The position numbers and the translations under genes were made by a program. 64,000 bases of DNA from Devosia beringensis (GTDB lineage Bacteria; Pseudomonadota; Alphaproteobacteria; Rhizobiales; Devosiaceae). The stretch spans positions 1,962,501 through 2,026,500 of the forward strand of contig NZ_CP045422.1 of the NCBI RefSeq assembly GCF_014926585.1, given 5' to 3'. The notes below the pieces were generated by a model. The model ran no database searches. It saw only the letters and a list, made by a program, of their open reading frames with translations, and was not told the origin of the DNA. Positions 47,608 through 58,702 of the stretch are shown here, one piece after another (positions within the stretch are counted from its first letter, which is position 1; the number at the start of each line of letters is the position of its first letter).

Positions 47608-49737
47608 TCAGTTCAGCAGGACCCGCACCGTATCGCCGCGGCCTTCGGCATCGACCACCGAGAGGGTGACATAGCCGGGGCCGTCCGGTTGCCAGCTGTC
47701 CTGGCGGGCGAAATTGGGGCGGCCGAAGGGGGCGCCATTGGCAAAGTAGGTGAAGGGCGGCACGCCATTGCGCACCTTGACCATGAGCGGGGAAATGTCG
47801 CCGGCGGCGAGGCCGAGATCGACGGCGACTCCATCGCCGGGAAAGGCGATTTCGGGCGCGGCGTCGCGGGCGACGAGGCCACTATCGGGGTGGCGAAACC
47901 GTCGCAGCGGCGCCGGCAGTTCAGTGGTCGAGGCCAATAGTGCGCCCTGCGGTGCGCGTGGCAGCGCGGCGCGGCGGCTGCCCAGGCGGTCAAAGGCCTC
48001 AAACAATATGGGCGCGGCGCCGGTAATGCCGGACAGACCGGGCAGCGGGGCGCCATCGGGGCGGCCGGCCCAGACGCCGACCACCGTCTTGCCGTCAAAG
48101 CCGATGGCCCAGGCGTCGCGATAGCCATAGGAGGTGCCGGTCTTGTAGGCGACGCGGCCAGGTGAGCCGTTGAGCGGCGGGGGCACATCGGCCAGGATAT
48201 CGGCGACATACCAGGCGCTGACCGGGTCGAGGACTGGCGCGGCAATGGCCGGGGCGGGCAGGGGCGTGGTGCCGTCATGCAGGCGCACCGGCACGCCGCC
48301 ATGGGCGATGGCGGCATAGACCGAAACGAGGTCGCGCAGGGAAATGCCGACGCCGCCGAGGCCGACGGCGAGACTCGGCGCGGTATCGACGGGCAGGCGC
48401 GGGTCGGCATGAGCGCGGCGCAGGCGCGAGACCAGGCGGGCCGGGCCGACAGCGTCGAGCACCACCACGGCGGGGATGTTGAGCGAGAGCGTCAGCGCGT
48501 CGTGAATGCTCACCGTGCCGCGGCTGAAGCCGTCGAAATTGACCGGCACATAGGCGCCAAAGGCGGTGGGGCGGTCTTCGATCAGGCTTTGCGGATGGGC
48601 CAGGCCCAGCTCGAAGGCGAGGCCATAGATCAGCGGCTTGAGCGTGGAACCCGGAGACCGAATTGCCGTGGTCATGTCGACATAGCCGTCGCTCTGGGTA
48701 GCAAACAGCCCGGCCGAGCCGATGGAGGCCAGGATTTCGCCACTCTCGATATCGGCGGCGACGATGGCTACGGAAACGCGGGGGTCGATCAGCCGGGCGC
48801 GGGCGGCAGCGAGCTGTTCGAGCGCGTCCTGCAGGCGCCGGTCGATGGTCAGAGGCAGGGTGCGGGCATCGGGTCGGGCGCGCACGGCCTGTTCGGCCAG
48901 GTGGGCGGCCAGCATGGGAAAATCGCGGCGCATGGTGGGCAGAGGCTCGAGTTTGGCGGCAAGCGCCTCCTCGGCGGGCAGGGCGCCCAGGGCGACGAGC
49001 CGGTCGAGCACCTTGTCGCGGCCGGCGCGGGCCGCTTCGGGGTGGCGGTCGGGGCGGCGCGCCTCGGGCGATTGCGGCAGGGCAACCAGCAGAGCGGCCT
49101 GGGCGGTGGTCAGCCGGGCCGGCTCCTTGCCGAAATAGGCCAGACTTGCCGCGCGGATGCCCTCGATATTGCCGCCATAGGGGGCCAGCGTCAGGTAGAG
49201 ATCAAGGATCGCGTCCTTGTCCAGGTCCTGCTCGAGCGCACTTGCATGCACCATCTGGCGCAGCTTGCCCCAGGCATTGCGGGTGGGCTGGCCCTCGAGC
49301 AGGCGCGCCACCTGCATGGTCAGCGTCGAGCCGCCCGAGACTACCTGCCCGCCCGCCAGCACATACTGGCTGGCCGCGCGCAGCATGGAGCTCCAGGCAA
49401 TGCCGTCATGCTCAGCAAAGCTGCGATCCTCATAGGCCACCAGCATGTCGAGGAACCTTGGATCGACCTGATCACGGCTGACCGGCAGGCGCCAATTGCC
49501 GTCCGGCGTGGTGAAGGGGCGCAAGAGGTTGCCGTCGCGATCGGTTACCGCGGCGGAAACCGGCATGCTCGTCAGGTCCGGGGTCGGCGGCAGGGCGCTG
49601 CTGATCGTGGCGATTGTTGCGGTCAGCTGCACGGTGGCGGCGCAGAACAACACGAAAAGGCTGAAGCCGGCCAGCACCAGATACCGCGCCCAGGGGCGCG
49701 GTGTGGTGGCGTCTCTATGGGCGTCCGGCCCCGTCAT
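47608..49737 (-). CDS. pbpC: Penicillin-binding protein 1C
   Basis: A 709-residue bifunctional peptidoglycan synthase. One membrane helix (about 19-45); glycosyltransferase 51 domain with catalytic Glu in AYEDRSF (residue 103); transpeptidase domain with SxxK at 364-367 (SPGSTLKP), SLN at 418-420 and KTGTS at 532-536; and a C-terminal beta-rich PBP1C domain (about 610-709). It overlaps the alpha-2-macroglobulin gene by four bases (ATGA), a common pairing proposed to repair the wall and trap invading proteases. Confidence 0.96.
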   Translation of the reverse strand: MTGPDAHRDATTPRPWARYLVLAGFSLFVLFCAATVQLTATIATISSALPPTPDLTSMPVSAAVTDRDGNLLRPFTTPDGNWRLPVSRDQVDPRFLDMLVAYEDRSFAEHDGIAWSSMLRAASQYVLAGGQVVSGGSTLTMQVARLLEGQPTRNAWGKLRQMVHASALEQDLDKDAILDLYLTLAPYGGNIEGIRAASLAYFGKEPARLTTAQAALLVALPQSPEARRPDRHPEAARAGRDKVLDRLVALGALPAEEALAAKLEPLPTMRRDFPMLAAHLAEQAVRARPDARTLPLTIDRRLQDALEQLAAARARLIDPRVSVAIVAADIESGEILASIGSAGLFATQSDGYVDMTTAIRSPGSTLKPLIYGLAFELGLAHPQSLIEDRPTAFGAYVPVNFDGFSRGTVSIHDALTLSLNIPAVVVLDAVGPARLVSRLRRAHADPRLPVDTAPSLAVGLGGVGISLRDLVSVYAAIAHGGVPVRLHDGTTPLPAPAIAAPVLDPVSAWYVADILADVPPPLNGSPGRVAYKTGTSYGYRDAWAIGFDGKTVVGVWAGRPDGAPLPGLSGITGAAPILFEAFDRLGSRRAALPRAPQGALLASTTELPAPLRRFRHPDSGLVARDAAPEIAFPGDGVAVDLGLAAGDISPLMVKVRNGVPPFTYFANGAPFGRPNFARQDSWQPDGPGYVTLSVVDAEGRGDTVRVLLN

Positions 49738-52700
49738 GGCCCGGTCGCGGTGACCTCGACCGTGCCCGATGCCGTATTGGCGCGGCGTTCGGGGCGATAC
49801 ATGTCTTCCACGGTGGCGCCGGGGAGGGCAAAGGTGCCGGGGCTCACCGCGCGCACCAGATAGGCGGTGGTGACGCTGCTCGTCTCGCTGAAATAGCGGA
49901 AGGCGGCGACATATTGGTCGGTGCGCGATTCCACATGGGCGGGCGTATCGAGCTGGAGCCAGTTGAAATCGGAAACGCCGTCGCCAGCCGAGAGATCGGG
50001 ATTTTCAATCTCGAAACCCGCCGGCAGCGGGTCGGCCAGCACATATTGCCCGGAGCCCAGCGCCTCGGGATAGGCCGTCAGCACGACCACCAAGCGGTCG
50101 TTCTGGGCAATGGACCCGTCCATGGGGTCGATGGGCGTGCCATCGGGCAGGTAGTAGTCGCGCGTCAGGGTAAAGCCATTGCTGGTTGGTTCGGGCGGGG
50201 TAGCCGGGTAGCCGGTGACGGTCACCTTGGCCTGGGTTGCAGCGGCGTCGTTGTTGCTAATCTCGACGGGTGCAAAGCCCATGGCGTCGAAGCGACGGTA
50301 GAGCGGGGCGCTCAGTGCTTCGCCATCAAGGCTGATGCTGCCATCGGTGCCGGCTCCACCCAAGGCGGCGGCAGCCAGCAGTGTCCAGCTATCTTCCTGG
50401 GTCGAGGTATAGTCGGCATTGTCGCGCCGGTCGGCGAGCTGGTTGGCCAGAGCCAGCAGGTCAACGCCGGCGGGCTTGAACTCGGCCGCCAGAGCCAGCA
50501 CGCCGGCGGTGTCGCGCAGGGCGCTGCCATAGTCGGTGCGGTAGCGATTGCTGTCCTCGGTATCGGCCAGGCTGGCGACGGCCGCGGTGAAGGCGGTGTT
50601 GGCGCGGGTGGTATCGCCATAGAGCGCGAGGGCAGCCCCGAGCTGGGCTTGGGCTAAGGGCGAGCCGAAGGCGTCGAGGCGGGCTTCGAGATAGTAGCGC
50701 AGATCGCCCATAGTGGCGCGGCCGGCACGGGCGAGGTCATACAGCGCATAGGCCACGTCCTCGCCGCCCTGCTCGAAATCGCTGGCATAGGCGAGCTGGT
50801 TGGAGAGGTTGTCCAGCGCCCTTGTCATGGCCTGTTCGGGCACGGCATAGCCGGCCGCCTTGGCGCGCAGCAGCATGTCGGTGACATAGGCGTCCAGCCA
50901 GGCGTCGCCGCCGTCAAAGGGACCCCAGAGGCCAAAGCCGCCGCCCGAATTCTGCTTGGAGAGCAGGTCGGCAATCGCGGCGGTGACGGTAGTGCTGAGG
51001 GCTTCATCGCCGGCCAGGCCGATCAGCTTGGCGACGTCATTGAGGTAGAGCAGGGGGAGAGCCCGGCTCGAAACCTGCTCGGCGCAGCCATAGGGGTAGC
51101 GGTCGAGCGAGACCAGCAGGCCTGGGATATCGAGCTGGGCCAGGGGGCCAATGGCCAGCGTCATGGACCCGGTATTGGCCAGATAGCTGGCAAAGAAGCT
51201 GTCATCGACAATGGTGCTGGCGCCGGGCTTGAGGGCAATGAGCCGACTGGTGGTGACCGGCGCGCTGGGCGGGCGGACGCCCAGGGTGAGCTGCTTGACG
51301 CTGGTGCTGCCATCGGGCGCGGTGACAGTCAGTTCGAGCGGCCAATCGCCAATGGCGGTGCCGGTGAGGCTCAGGTTGAGCGCGGTGCGCTCGCCCTGTT
51401 CCAGGGTGACGTCTGTGGCCGCGGCGTCGGTGGCGAGGCCCGTGCCGGTCGAGAGAGCAATGCCATAGGTGCCGGCGGCACCGTCGACATTGTTGATCTC
51501 GACGAGCAGGCGCGAGACGTCGTCGAGGCGCAGGAAGCGCGGTGGGCTGAGCGTGACGACGACCGGGTCGCGGACCACGACATCAGCCTCTGCGTGGCCC
51601 ACGGCGGTGTCGGTCCAGGCCATGGCCATGACCCGCACGGTGCCGGAAAAGTCGGGCATGTCGAAGGTCACGCTGGCCTTGCCGTCACTGTCGAGCTGGA
51701 CGATGCCGGAATGCAGCGCCACCAGCACCGAGGTGGGCGGTGGCGTGCCGAGGCGCGCGGCCCCGCCATCGCCGCCCGAGCGCAGTGCGCCGGCCATGCC
51801 CTGGGTCGGATCGATCAGCGAGCCATAAAGGTCGCGCAGGTCCATGCCGAGCTGGCGCTGGCCGAAATACCAGCCATCGGGGCTGGGGGTCTTGAAATTG
51901 GTGAGATTGAGAATGCCCAGGTCCACGGCGGCGACGCTGACATAGGCGGTCTGGCCGGCGGCCAGATTGCCCAGCGCGACATCGACGGTAAAGCTCTGGC
52001 GCGGCAATGATACCGCGGGCGCGGAGAGGGTCACGTCGAGCTGGCGGTCACCCGGCTCGACATCGGCAAAGGCCAGGCCCATGGCGCGTGAGGGCATGCG
52101 CTTTTCCCCGGCATCGGCGGGTCGATAGAGAATGGCCGTCACATAGGCGCCCGGACCCCATTCTTCGGTGACCTCGAGATCGACCGTCGTGCCTTCGGCG
52201 GGCACATCGACGGCCTGCATGGCGATGACGCGGTTGTCGACGACCATGACCAAAGCCGTGCCGGCAAATTGCGGGTCGAGCTTGAGTTTTGCCGTATCGC
52301 CCAGGCGATAGGCGGGCCTGTCGAGCGCCACCTGCAGCGTATCTGGCGTGTCCGAGCCGGCCTCGGCATAGTAATAGCCGGCATAGAATTCATAGGTCGA
52401 CGAGGTGGCGTCGGGAACGGTGCTGTTGACCTCGAGGCGGTAGCTGCCCCAGTCGACATTGGCGCCAACGGTGACCGGGCCGCCATCGGGCGTATCTACG
52501 GTGCCGCTGGCAATGTCGCGCGTCGTGGTGATGGCTTCCCACTGCCAGGCGGTGCCATTGCGATACCATTGATAGCTGGTTTCAAGGCGCGACAGGGTCC
52601 AGTTCAGGCCGGTTTTCGCCACGGCTTCGCCCGCTGGCGAGACGGCAATGATGTCGAACTGCGCTTCGCTCCCAGAAGCCAGCCCGGTCGGGTCCGAAAA

Positions 52701-55223
52701 GACGGGCTTGATGCCGATGCGGTCGGCATCGGCCAGAACGGGGCGGGACAGGCTGCGTTCGATGCTGCGGCCATTGGTATCGACCAGGCGCAGCAGGATC
52801 TGCGCCGTCAGCGGCTTTGTAGTGGTCTGGATTTCCGGCAGCTGCACCTCGGCCACGGCATTGCCGGCCTCATCGGTGGTGCCGACGACGCCCAGCGGCT
52901 CGCGCGTGGTCTCCATCGTGTCGTCGAGCCGGCCAAAGCTGTAACCGGGGAAATCCTTGAGCGTGCTGACCGGGCTGATCACGGCGTCGGCCTCGATGGC
53001 GAGGCCCGGCGCGGTGGCGCCGTAGAGATACTTAGCGGCAACGTCGATGGCGGTGACGGCGCCCAGGGCAAAGGGGGCGGTGTCGGGCGTGCTCAGCTCG
53101 AAGGCCAGCCGCTCTGGCTCGAAATCTTCGACGAGAAAACTGGTGGACGAGAGCGCATCGGCATGGGGATCGGCATAAAGGCGCAGCGTCCAGGAGCCGC
53201 GCATGGCCTCCTCGACCATGGGCAAAGCGGTGAAATAGCCGCCGGCACCCTGGTCGGAGAGCAGTTCCGTACTGGCAACGACGCCATCAGGGCGCTCGAC
53301 CTCCAGTGTCAGGGGCAGGCCAGTCACGGCATTGGCGCGCTCGTCGCGCAGCAAGGCGGTGAGGAAGACGGTCTCGCCGGGGCGGTAGACGCCGCGCTCG
53401 GTGGTGGCAAAGAGGTCAAGCGGGCCGGGCGAGGGGCGGCCCTCGACACCGCGATCGGTGAGGTCGAAGGCCGGCCGGCTGAGATCGAGAAAGGCGTAAT
53501 CGCCGTCAGCGGTCTCGGCCACCAGCAGCTGCGGCGCGGCGCCGCCGGTGCCCCGGGCGAGGCCGGGAGCAAACAAGGCCCGACCATCGGCGTCGGTTTT
53601 GGCTTCGCCGAGCACTTCATTGTTGACGGCAACCAGGCGCACTGTCGCATCGGCAATGGGTTGGGCGTCGGTCAGGCCGCGCACGAAGGCATGGACGCCA
53701 TCATCTCCGGCCAGGGTGGTCAGGCCCAGATCGGTGACGATGAACCACTGCGTGGCCTGCTCGCTCCAGTAGTCGTCATCGGATGCGCCCTTGATGCGGG
53801 CCGTCACCACATAGGCGCCGGCCGCCATGTCGCCGATGGCCTCGGCGACCGGAATGGCCGTGGTGGTGAGTTCATTGAGCGGACCGCGGGCCAGGTCGAT
53901 CTCGCCGCTCCACACCGCCTCGCCGACGCGGTCGGCAATATCCTCGGCGGCATATTGGGTCAGATTGCCCTGAAAGATGCCGTCGCGCACGGCCGTGGCG
54001 ACGCTGCGGTCGCCGATGCGGTAGATCATCAGCTCGGCGCTGTCGGCATTGACCGAGGTGATGGGCAGGCCGCCGCCGAGGCCGGCCGGCATGACATAGG
54101 CATTGTTGGCAAAGCCGACAAAGGGGGCGCGGTCGGGCACATAGACGTCCAGATCGACATCCTTGGCCAGCACTTCGCCATCGGCCGAGTTCAGGCCGGC
54201 GCGCAGCTTGATAGCGTAGCGGCTGCCATGGGTGACGCCTTCGACGCAGACCTGGTCAGCTTCGGTTTCGACCGAGGTCTGGGGCGCGTCGGCAACCACG
54301 ACATAGGCGGACAGGTCCGTGCTGCCGAGCGGATCGGAAAAGACGGCGCAGATGCGCGGGGCAGCGGCTTCGGCGTCGACCACGTGATTGACGACGCGGA
54401 AGCCATGCTGGGCCACGACCTCTTCGAGATGGGCAGCGACATCGGCATCGGGAACCAGGTTGAGGCTCAGGCGATAGCTGGCAATGGCCTCGCGCCAGCT
54501 GCTGGAATATTCCAGGCCATTGGCCAAAGCGCGCAGGCCCAGTGCCCGCTCCTCGATGGTCTGTGCGCGCAGATAGGCATTGAGCGCTGCCGATACGGCG
54601 GTGGCGCCCAGTTCATAGCTATTGTCGCCTTCGGCCTGGCCGGCAACGGCTTCGGCGCGGGTCAGGGTGGCCACGGCCAAAGCCTGCCAGACGCCGCCGT
54701 CATTGGGGTTGATGGCGAGGGACTGGCGATAGGCAGTGATGGCGCCGGCGGGATTTTCCGCGGCGCTGGCGGCGTCACCCTCGGCTACAAGATCGGCATA
54801 GCTCACCTTGGGCGGCGGCGCATCGGTCTGGGGCAGTTCCTCGGCGAGGCGCCGGGCGGCGTCGATCAGGTCCTGGGCCGGGAAGGGCAGTTCGGCCTGG
54901 CGGACCACGGCGGTGCTGAGCTGGGAGGTGCTGCGGTCGAGCGTGCCGGAAACGGCGCTCTTGAATTCTGTCGCTTCGCCGGCCTCGCTCTTGAGGAAGC
55001 ACCAGTTCGATTTCTGGTTGAAGGTGAAGGCCAGGCAGATCTGGTCATCGGTACAGGCGGCGGTGCAGGCGTCGAGATCGGTATCCTTGACGATGGCGTA
55101 GTCAAAGCCGGGCAGGTCGGTATCGGGCAGGAGGGTTACTTTGGGGTCAGCCGCCTGCGCCAGGCCCAGGGCCAGAATCAGTGCCGTGCCAACCAGACCA
55201 ATCGTGCCAAGACCACGCCGCAT
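49734..55223 (-). CDS. Bacterial alpha-2-macroglobulin with N-terminal PAN/Apple-like domain
   Basis: 1829 residues from ATG 55223 (GGGAGGG upstream). Signal peptide (1-25) without a lipobox, then a Cys-rich PAN/Apple-like segment (about 35-90), a helical TPR-like region (about 130-270), a run of macroglobulin-type beta domains, and the thioester motif GCAEQ with Cys at 1380 inside a helical toroid. Family members trap proteases through a bait region and reactive thioester. The usual inner-membrane lipoprotein anchor is replaced by a cleavable signal, so this one may be free in the periplasm. Partner of pbpC. Confidence 0.93.
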   Translation of the reverse strand: MRRGLGTIGLVGTALILALGLAQAADPKVTLLPDTDLPGFDYAIVKDTDLDACTAACTDDQICLAFTFNQKSNWCFLKSEAGEATEFKSAVSGTLDRSTSQLSTAVVRQAELPFPAQDLIDAARRLAEELPQTDAPPPKVSYADLVAEGDAASAAENPAGAITAYRQSLAINPNDGGVWQALAVATLTRAEAVAGQAEGDNSYELGATAVSAALNAYLRAQTIEERALGLRALANGLEYSSSWREAIASYRLSLNLVPDADVAAHLEEVVAQHGFRVVNHVVDAEAAAPRICAVFSDPLGSTDLSAYVVVADAPQTSVETEADQVCVEGVTHGSRYAIKLRAGLNSADGEVLAKDVDLDVYVPDRAPFVGFANNAYVMPAGLGGGLPITSVNADSAELMIYRIGDRSVATAVRDGIFQGNLTQYAAEDIADRVGEAVWSGEIDLARGPLNELTTTAIPVAEAIGDMAAGAYVVTARIKGASDDDYWSEQATQWFIVTDLGLTTLAGDDGVHAFVRGLTDAQPIADATVRLVAVNNEVLGEAKTDADGRALFAPGLARGTGGAAPQLLVAETADGDYAFLDLSRPAFDLTDRGVEGRPSPGPLDLFATTERGVYRPGETVFLTALLRDERANAVTGLPLTLEVERPDGVVASTELLSDQGAGGYFTALPMVEEAMRGSWTLRLYADPHADALSSTSFLVEDFEPERLAFELSTPDTAPFALGAVTAIDVAAKYLYGATAPGLAIEADAVISPVSTLKDFPGYSFGRLDDTMETTREPLGVVGTTDEAGNAVAEVQLPEIQTTTKPLTAQILLRLVDTNGRSIERSLSRPVLADADRIGIKPVFSDPTGLASGSEAQFDIIAVSPAGEAVAKTGLNWTLSRLETSYQWYRNGTAWQWEAITTTRDIASGTVDTPDGGPVTVGANVDWGSYRLEVNSTVPDATSSTYEFYAGYYYAEAGSDTPDTLQVALDRPAYRLGDTAKLKLDPQFAGTALVMVVDNRVIAMQAVDVPAEGTTVDLEVTEEWGPGAYVTAILYRPADAGEKRMPSRAMGLAFADVEPGDRQLDVTLSAPAVSLPRQSFTVDVALGNLAAGQTAYVSVAAVDLGILNLTNFKTPSPDGWYFGQRQLGMDLRDLYGSLIDPTQGMAGALRSGGDGGAARLGTPPPTSVLVALHSGIVQLDSDGKASVTFDMPDFSGTVRVMAMAWTDTAVGHAEADVVVRDPVVVTLSPPRFLRLDDVSRLLVEINNVDGAAGTYGIALSTGTGLATDAAATDVTLEQGERTALNLSLTGTAIGDWPLELTVTAPDGSTSVKQLTLGVRPPSAPVTTSRLIALKPGASTIVDDSFFASYLANTGSMTLAIGPLAQLDIPGLLVSLDRYPYGCAEQVSSRALPLLYLNDVAKLIGLAGDEALSTTVTAAIADLLSKQNSGGGFGLWGPFDGGDAWLDAYVTDMLLRAKAAGYAVPEQAMTRALDNLSNQLAYASDFEQGGEDVAYALYDLARAGRATMGDLRYYLEARLDAFGSPLAQAQLGAALALYGDTTRANTAFTAAVASLADTEDSNRYRTDYGSALRDTAGVLALAAEFKPAGVDLLALANQLADRRDNADYTSTQEDSWTLLAAAALGGAGTDGSISLDGEALSAPLYRRFDAMGFAPVEISNNDAAATQAKVTVTGYPATPPEPTSNGFTLTRDYYLPDGTPIDPMDGSIAQNDRLVVVLTAYPEALGSGQYVLADPLPAGFEIENPDLSAGDGVSDFNWLQLDTPAHVESRTDQYVAAFRYFSETSSVTTAYLVRAVSPGTFALPGATVEDMYRPERRANTASGTVEVTATGP

Positions 55224-55324
55224 GCTGCCCTCCCAAGCGTCAAGCTTTGGCTGCATATGGAGGCCAGGCGCAGCCAGAATGCAAGCGCGATACGCGCTAT
55301 GCAATGGTCACAATTGAGGGGCGC

Positions 55325-55708
55325 TCAATCGTCCCTGTTGCTCAGCGCGCCCGGCTTGAACAGCGAGAGCGGGCGGATCTCATAGGCGCCCGAACCGGGA
55401 TTGGCCGCGGCCAGATCCTTGGCAAAGCCAACCGCCTCATCGAGGCTGTCGCAATCGGCAACGTAGAAGCCCAAAAACTGCTCCTTGGTCTCGGCAAACG
55501 GGCCGTCGACCACCAGCGGTGCGCCATTGTTCTTGCGCAGGGTGGTGGCCGCCTTGGTGTTGTGCAGGCGCGCCACCGGGCCGAGCTTGCCTTTGGCGCC
55601 CATGGTCTGGTGCACCAGGTCGAGCCGCGCCATGCAGGCGTCGTCCTCGGCCTTGGTCCAGGCGCCAACGGCCTTTTCGTCTTCATAGCAAAGGATGGCA
55701 TAGAGCAT
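55325..55708 (-). CDS. YCII-related / DGPF-domain protein
   Basis: 127 residues. MLYAILCYEDEKAVGAW at the start and VVDGPFAETKEQFLGFYV are the hallmarks of the YCII-related (DGPF) family, small ferredoxin-like-fold proteins, some fused to sigma factors. Biochemical role unknown. GGGAGACAG precedes the ATG. Monocistronic. Confidence 0.9.
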   Translation of the reverse strand: MLYAILCYEDEKAVGAWTKAEDDACMARLDLVHQTMGAKGKLGPVARLHNTKAATTLRKNNGAPLVVDGPFAETKEQFLGFYVADCDSLDEAVGFAKDLAAANPGSGAYEIRPLSLFKPGALSNRDD

Positions 55709-55876
55709 GAGCTGTCTCCCTTTACGCGGCATGCGCCGCCACTATGCCCAGATTCTGGCGCAGGAAAAGGGACTTGTCCGAACAAAGTGTGGCTCGCGCC
55801 CTTCGCGGCCATTGCGGCTTGGTTTATGTAATGTTCTGGTCTGCGCCGTGAATCGCTGTCATTGGGAGAAGAGAGC

Positions 55877-56930
<1,054 letters not shown>

Positions 56931-56938
<8 letters not shown>

Positions 56939-57617
56939 TTTTCTGTTTGCGCCGTATAATCCGGTGACCGTGCCGATTGCGCGGGGCGGCCTGTTTGCCG
57001 TGCGCCGCGTCTATTGCGTGGGCCGCAACTATGCCGAGCACATCATCGAGATGGGCAATGACACGCGCGATCCGCCGTTCTTCTTCGCCAAGCCGGCCGA
57101 TGCGGTGGTGGTGGGCGGCGCCGCCATTCCCTATCCGCCCCAGACGGCCGATTTCCACCACGAGATCGAGCTGGTGGTGGCCATCGGCAAGGACGGCAGC
57201 GCCATCGCCAGAGAAGACGCGCTCAGCCACGTCTATGGCTATGCGGCCGGGCTCGACATGACACGGCGCGACCTGCAGGCTGTGGCCAAGAAGGCCGGGC
57301 GCCCCTGGGAAATGGCCAAGGGCTTTGATTTTTCCGCGCCGATCGGCACGATCGAGCCGGTCAGCGCCATCGGCCATCCCGACAAGGGCGCCATTACGCT
57401 CAGCGTCAATGGCGTGGTGCGGCAGCGCGGCGATCTCAGTGACCAGATCTGGAGCGTGGCCGAGACCATTGCCTATCTCAGCGGTTTCGTGACGCTGCGG
57501 GCCGGCGACCTGATCATGACCGGCACGCCGGCCGGGGTCGGCGCGGTGGTGGCGGGCGACCTGCTCGAGGGCAGCATTGCCGGCGTCGGCACCGTGCGGA
57601 CAGCCATCAGTCAATGA
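56931..57617 (+). CDS. Fumarylacetoacetate hydrolase family protein
   Basis: 228 residues, starting at GTG 56931 inside the end of the reductase gene. The metal-binding His-x-Glu-x-Glu site (DFHHEIELVVAIG), the FFFAKPADAVV loop and GLDMTRRDLQ are typical of FAH-family enzymes such as fumarylpyruvate hydrolase or acylpyruvase. The precise substrate is unknown. An ATGA overlap joins it to the next gene. Confidence 0.92.
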
Positions 57618-58702
57618 CCGTCTGGTCGCCCCAGCAGGATGCGGCGCTGCTGGCCGTCTCGGCCTGGCTCAAGGACACGGATGGCCCGCAGGTCTTCCGC
57701 CTGTTCGGCTGGGCCGGCACGGGCAAGTCGACGCTGGCGGTGCATCTGGCGCAGGATGTGCGATCAGTCAAATTCGCCGCCTTTACCGGCAAGGCGGCTC
57801 TGGTCATGCGCAAGCGCGGCTGCAAGGGCGCCCAGACCATCCATAGCCTGATCTATACCCTGGTGAGCGAAAAGGATGGCGAGCCGCGCTTCGTGCTCGA
57901 CGGTGAAAGCCCCGCCGCCGATGCCGATCTCATCGTCATCGACGAGGTGTCGATGGTGGACGAGCAGCTCGGCCGGGACCTCCTGAGCTTTGGGGTCAAG
58001 GTGTTGGTGCTGGGCGATCCGTTCCAGCTGCCGCCGGTGCAGGGGGCGGGGTTCTTCATCGCCGACGAGCCCGACATCATGCTGACCGAAATCCACCGCC
58101 AGGCGGCGGACAATCCGATCATTCATCTCTCCATGCAGGTGCGCGAGGGCGGCTTTCTCGAGCGCGGCAGCTATGGCGAATCGGTGGTGGTGGGGCGCGA
58201 CAGCGTCGACCGCGATGCGGTGATGGTGGCCGACCAGGTGCTGGTGGGCCGCAACAAGACGCGGCTGCAATACAATGACCGGCTGCGCGAGCTCAAGGGC
58301 CTGCCCTTCCACGAGCCGGTCGAGGGCGACCGCATGGTCTGCCTGCGCAATAATCCCCGCAAGAAGCTGCTCAACGGGCAGATCTGGATCGTCACCGAGG
58401 CGACGCGACGCTCCAACGGCAAATGGAGCCTGCTGTTGGGCGCCGACGAGGGCAAGGGCGAGGCCAAGGTGCTGACGCACAAGGCCTTCTTTGCGGGCGA
58501 AGAGGATGCGATGAGCTGGCCCGAGCGGCGGCAGTTCGACGAGTTCACCTTTGGCTATTGCCTGACCGTGCACAAGGCGCAGGGCAGCCAGTGGGACAAT
58601 GTCTATCTATTCGACGAGAGCTTCGTGTTCCGCGAGGAGCGGGCGCGCTGGCTCTATACCGGCATTACGCGGGCGGCAGAAAAGATCACGGTGGTGTCAT
58701 GA
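57614..58702 (+). CDS. RecD-like ATP-dependent helicase
   Basis: 362 residues, superfamily 1. Walker A GWAGTGKS at 32-39, Walker B IVIDEVSMVD, GDPFQLPPV, and the C-terminal FTFGYCLTVHKAQGSQWDNV and ARWLYTGITRAAEK motifs. It matches the short form of the RecD2/TraA-like helicases that lacks an N-terminal domain and is frequent in alphaproteobacteria. Overlaps its neighbours by four bases on each side; why it is linked to FAH and transglutaminase genes is unclear. Confidence 0.9.
   Translation: MTVWSPQQDAALLAVSAWLKDTDGPQVFRLFGWAGTGKSTLAVHLAQDVRSVKFAAFTGKAALVMRKRGCKGAQTIHSLIYTLVSEKDGEPRFVLDGESPAADADLIVIDEVSMVDEQLGRDLLSFGVKVLVLGDPFQLPPVQGAGFFIADEPDIMLTEIHRQAADNPIIHLSMQVREGGFLERGSYGESVVVGRDSVDRDAVMVADQVLVGRNKTRLQYNDRLRELKGLPFHEPVEGDRMVCLRNNPRKKLLNGQIWIVTEATRRSNGKWSLLLGADEGKGEAKVLTHKAFFAGEEDAMSWPERRQFDEFTFGYCLTVHKAQGSQWDNVYLFDESFVFREERARWLYTGITRAAEKITVVS

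Noticed and set aside
48277..49863. 528-codon open frame opposite pbpC
   Set aside because: Same antisense effect; it spans the end of one real gene and the start of another.
52269..55385. 1038-codon open frame opposite the alpha-2-macroglobulin gene
   Set aside because: Antisense shadow caused by high GC; the minus-strand protein has clear domains and a thioester motif.
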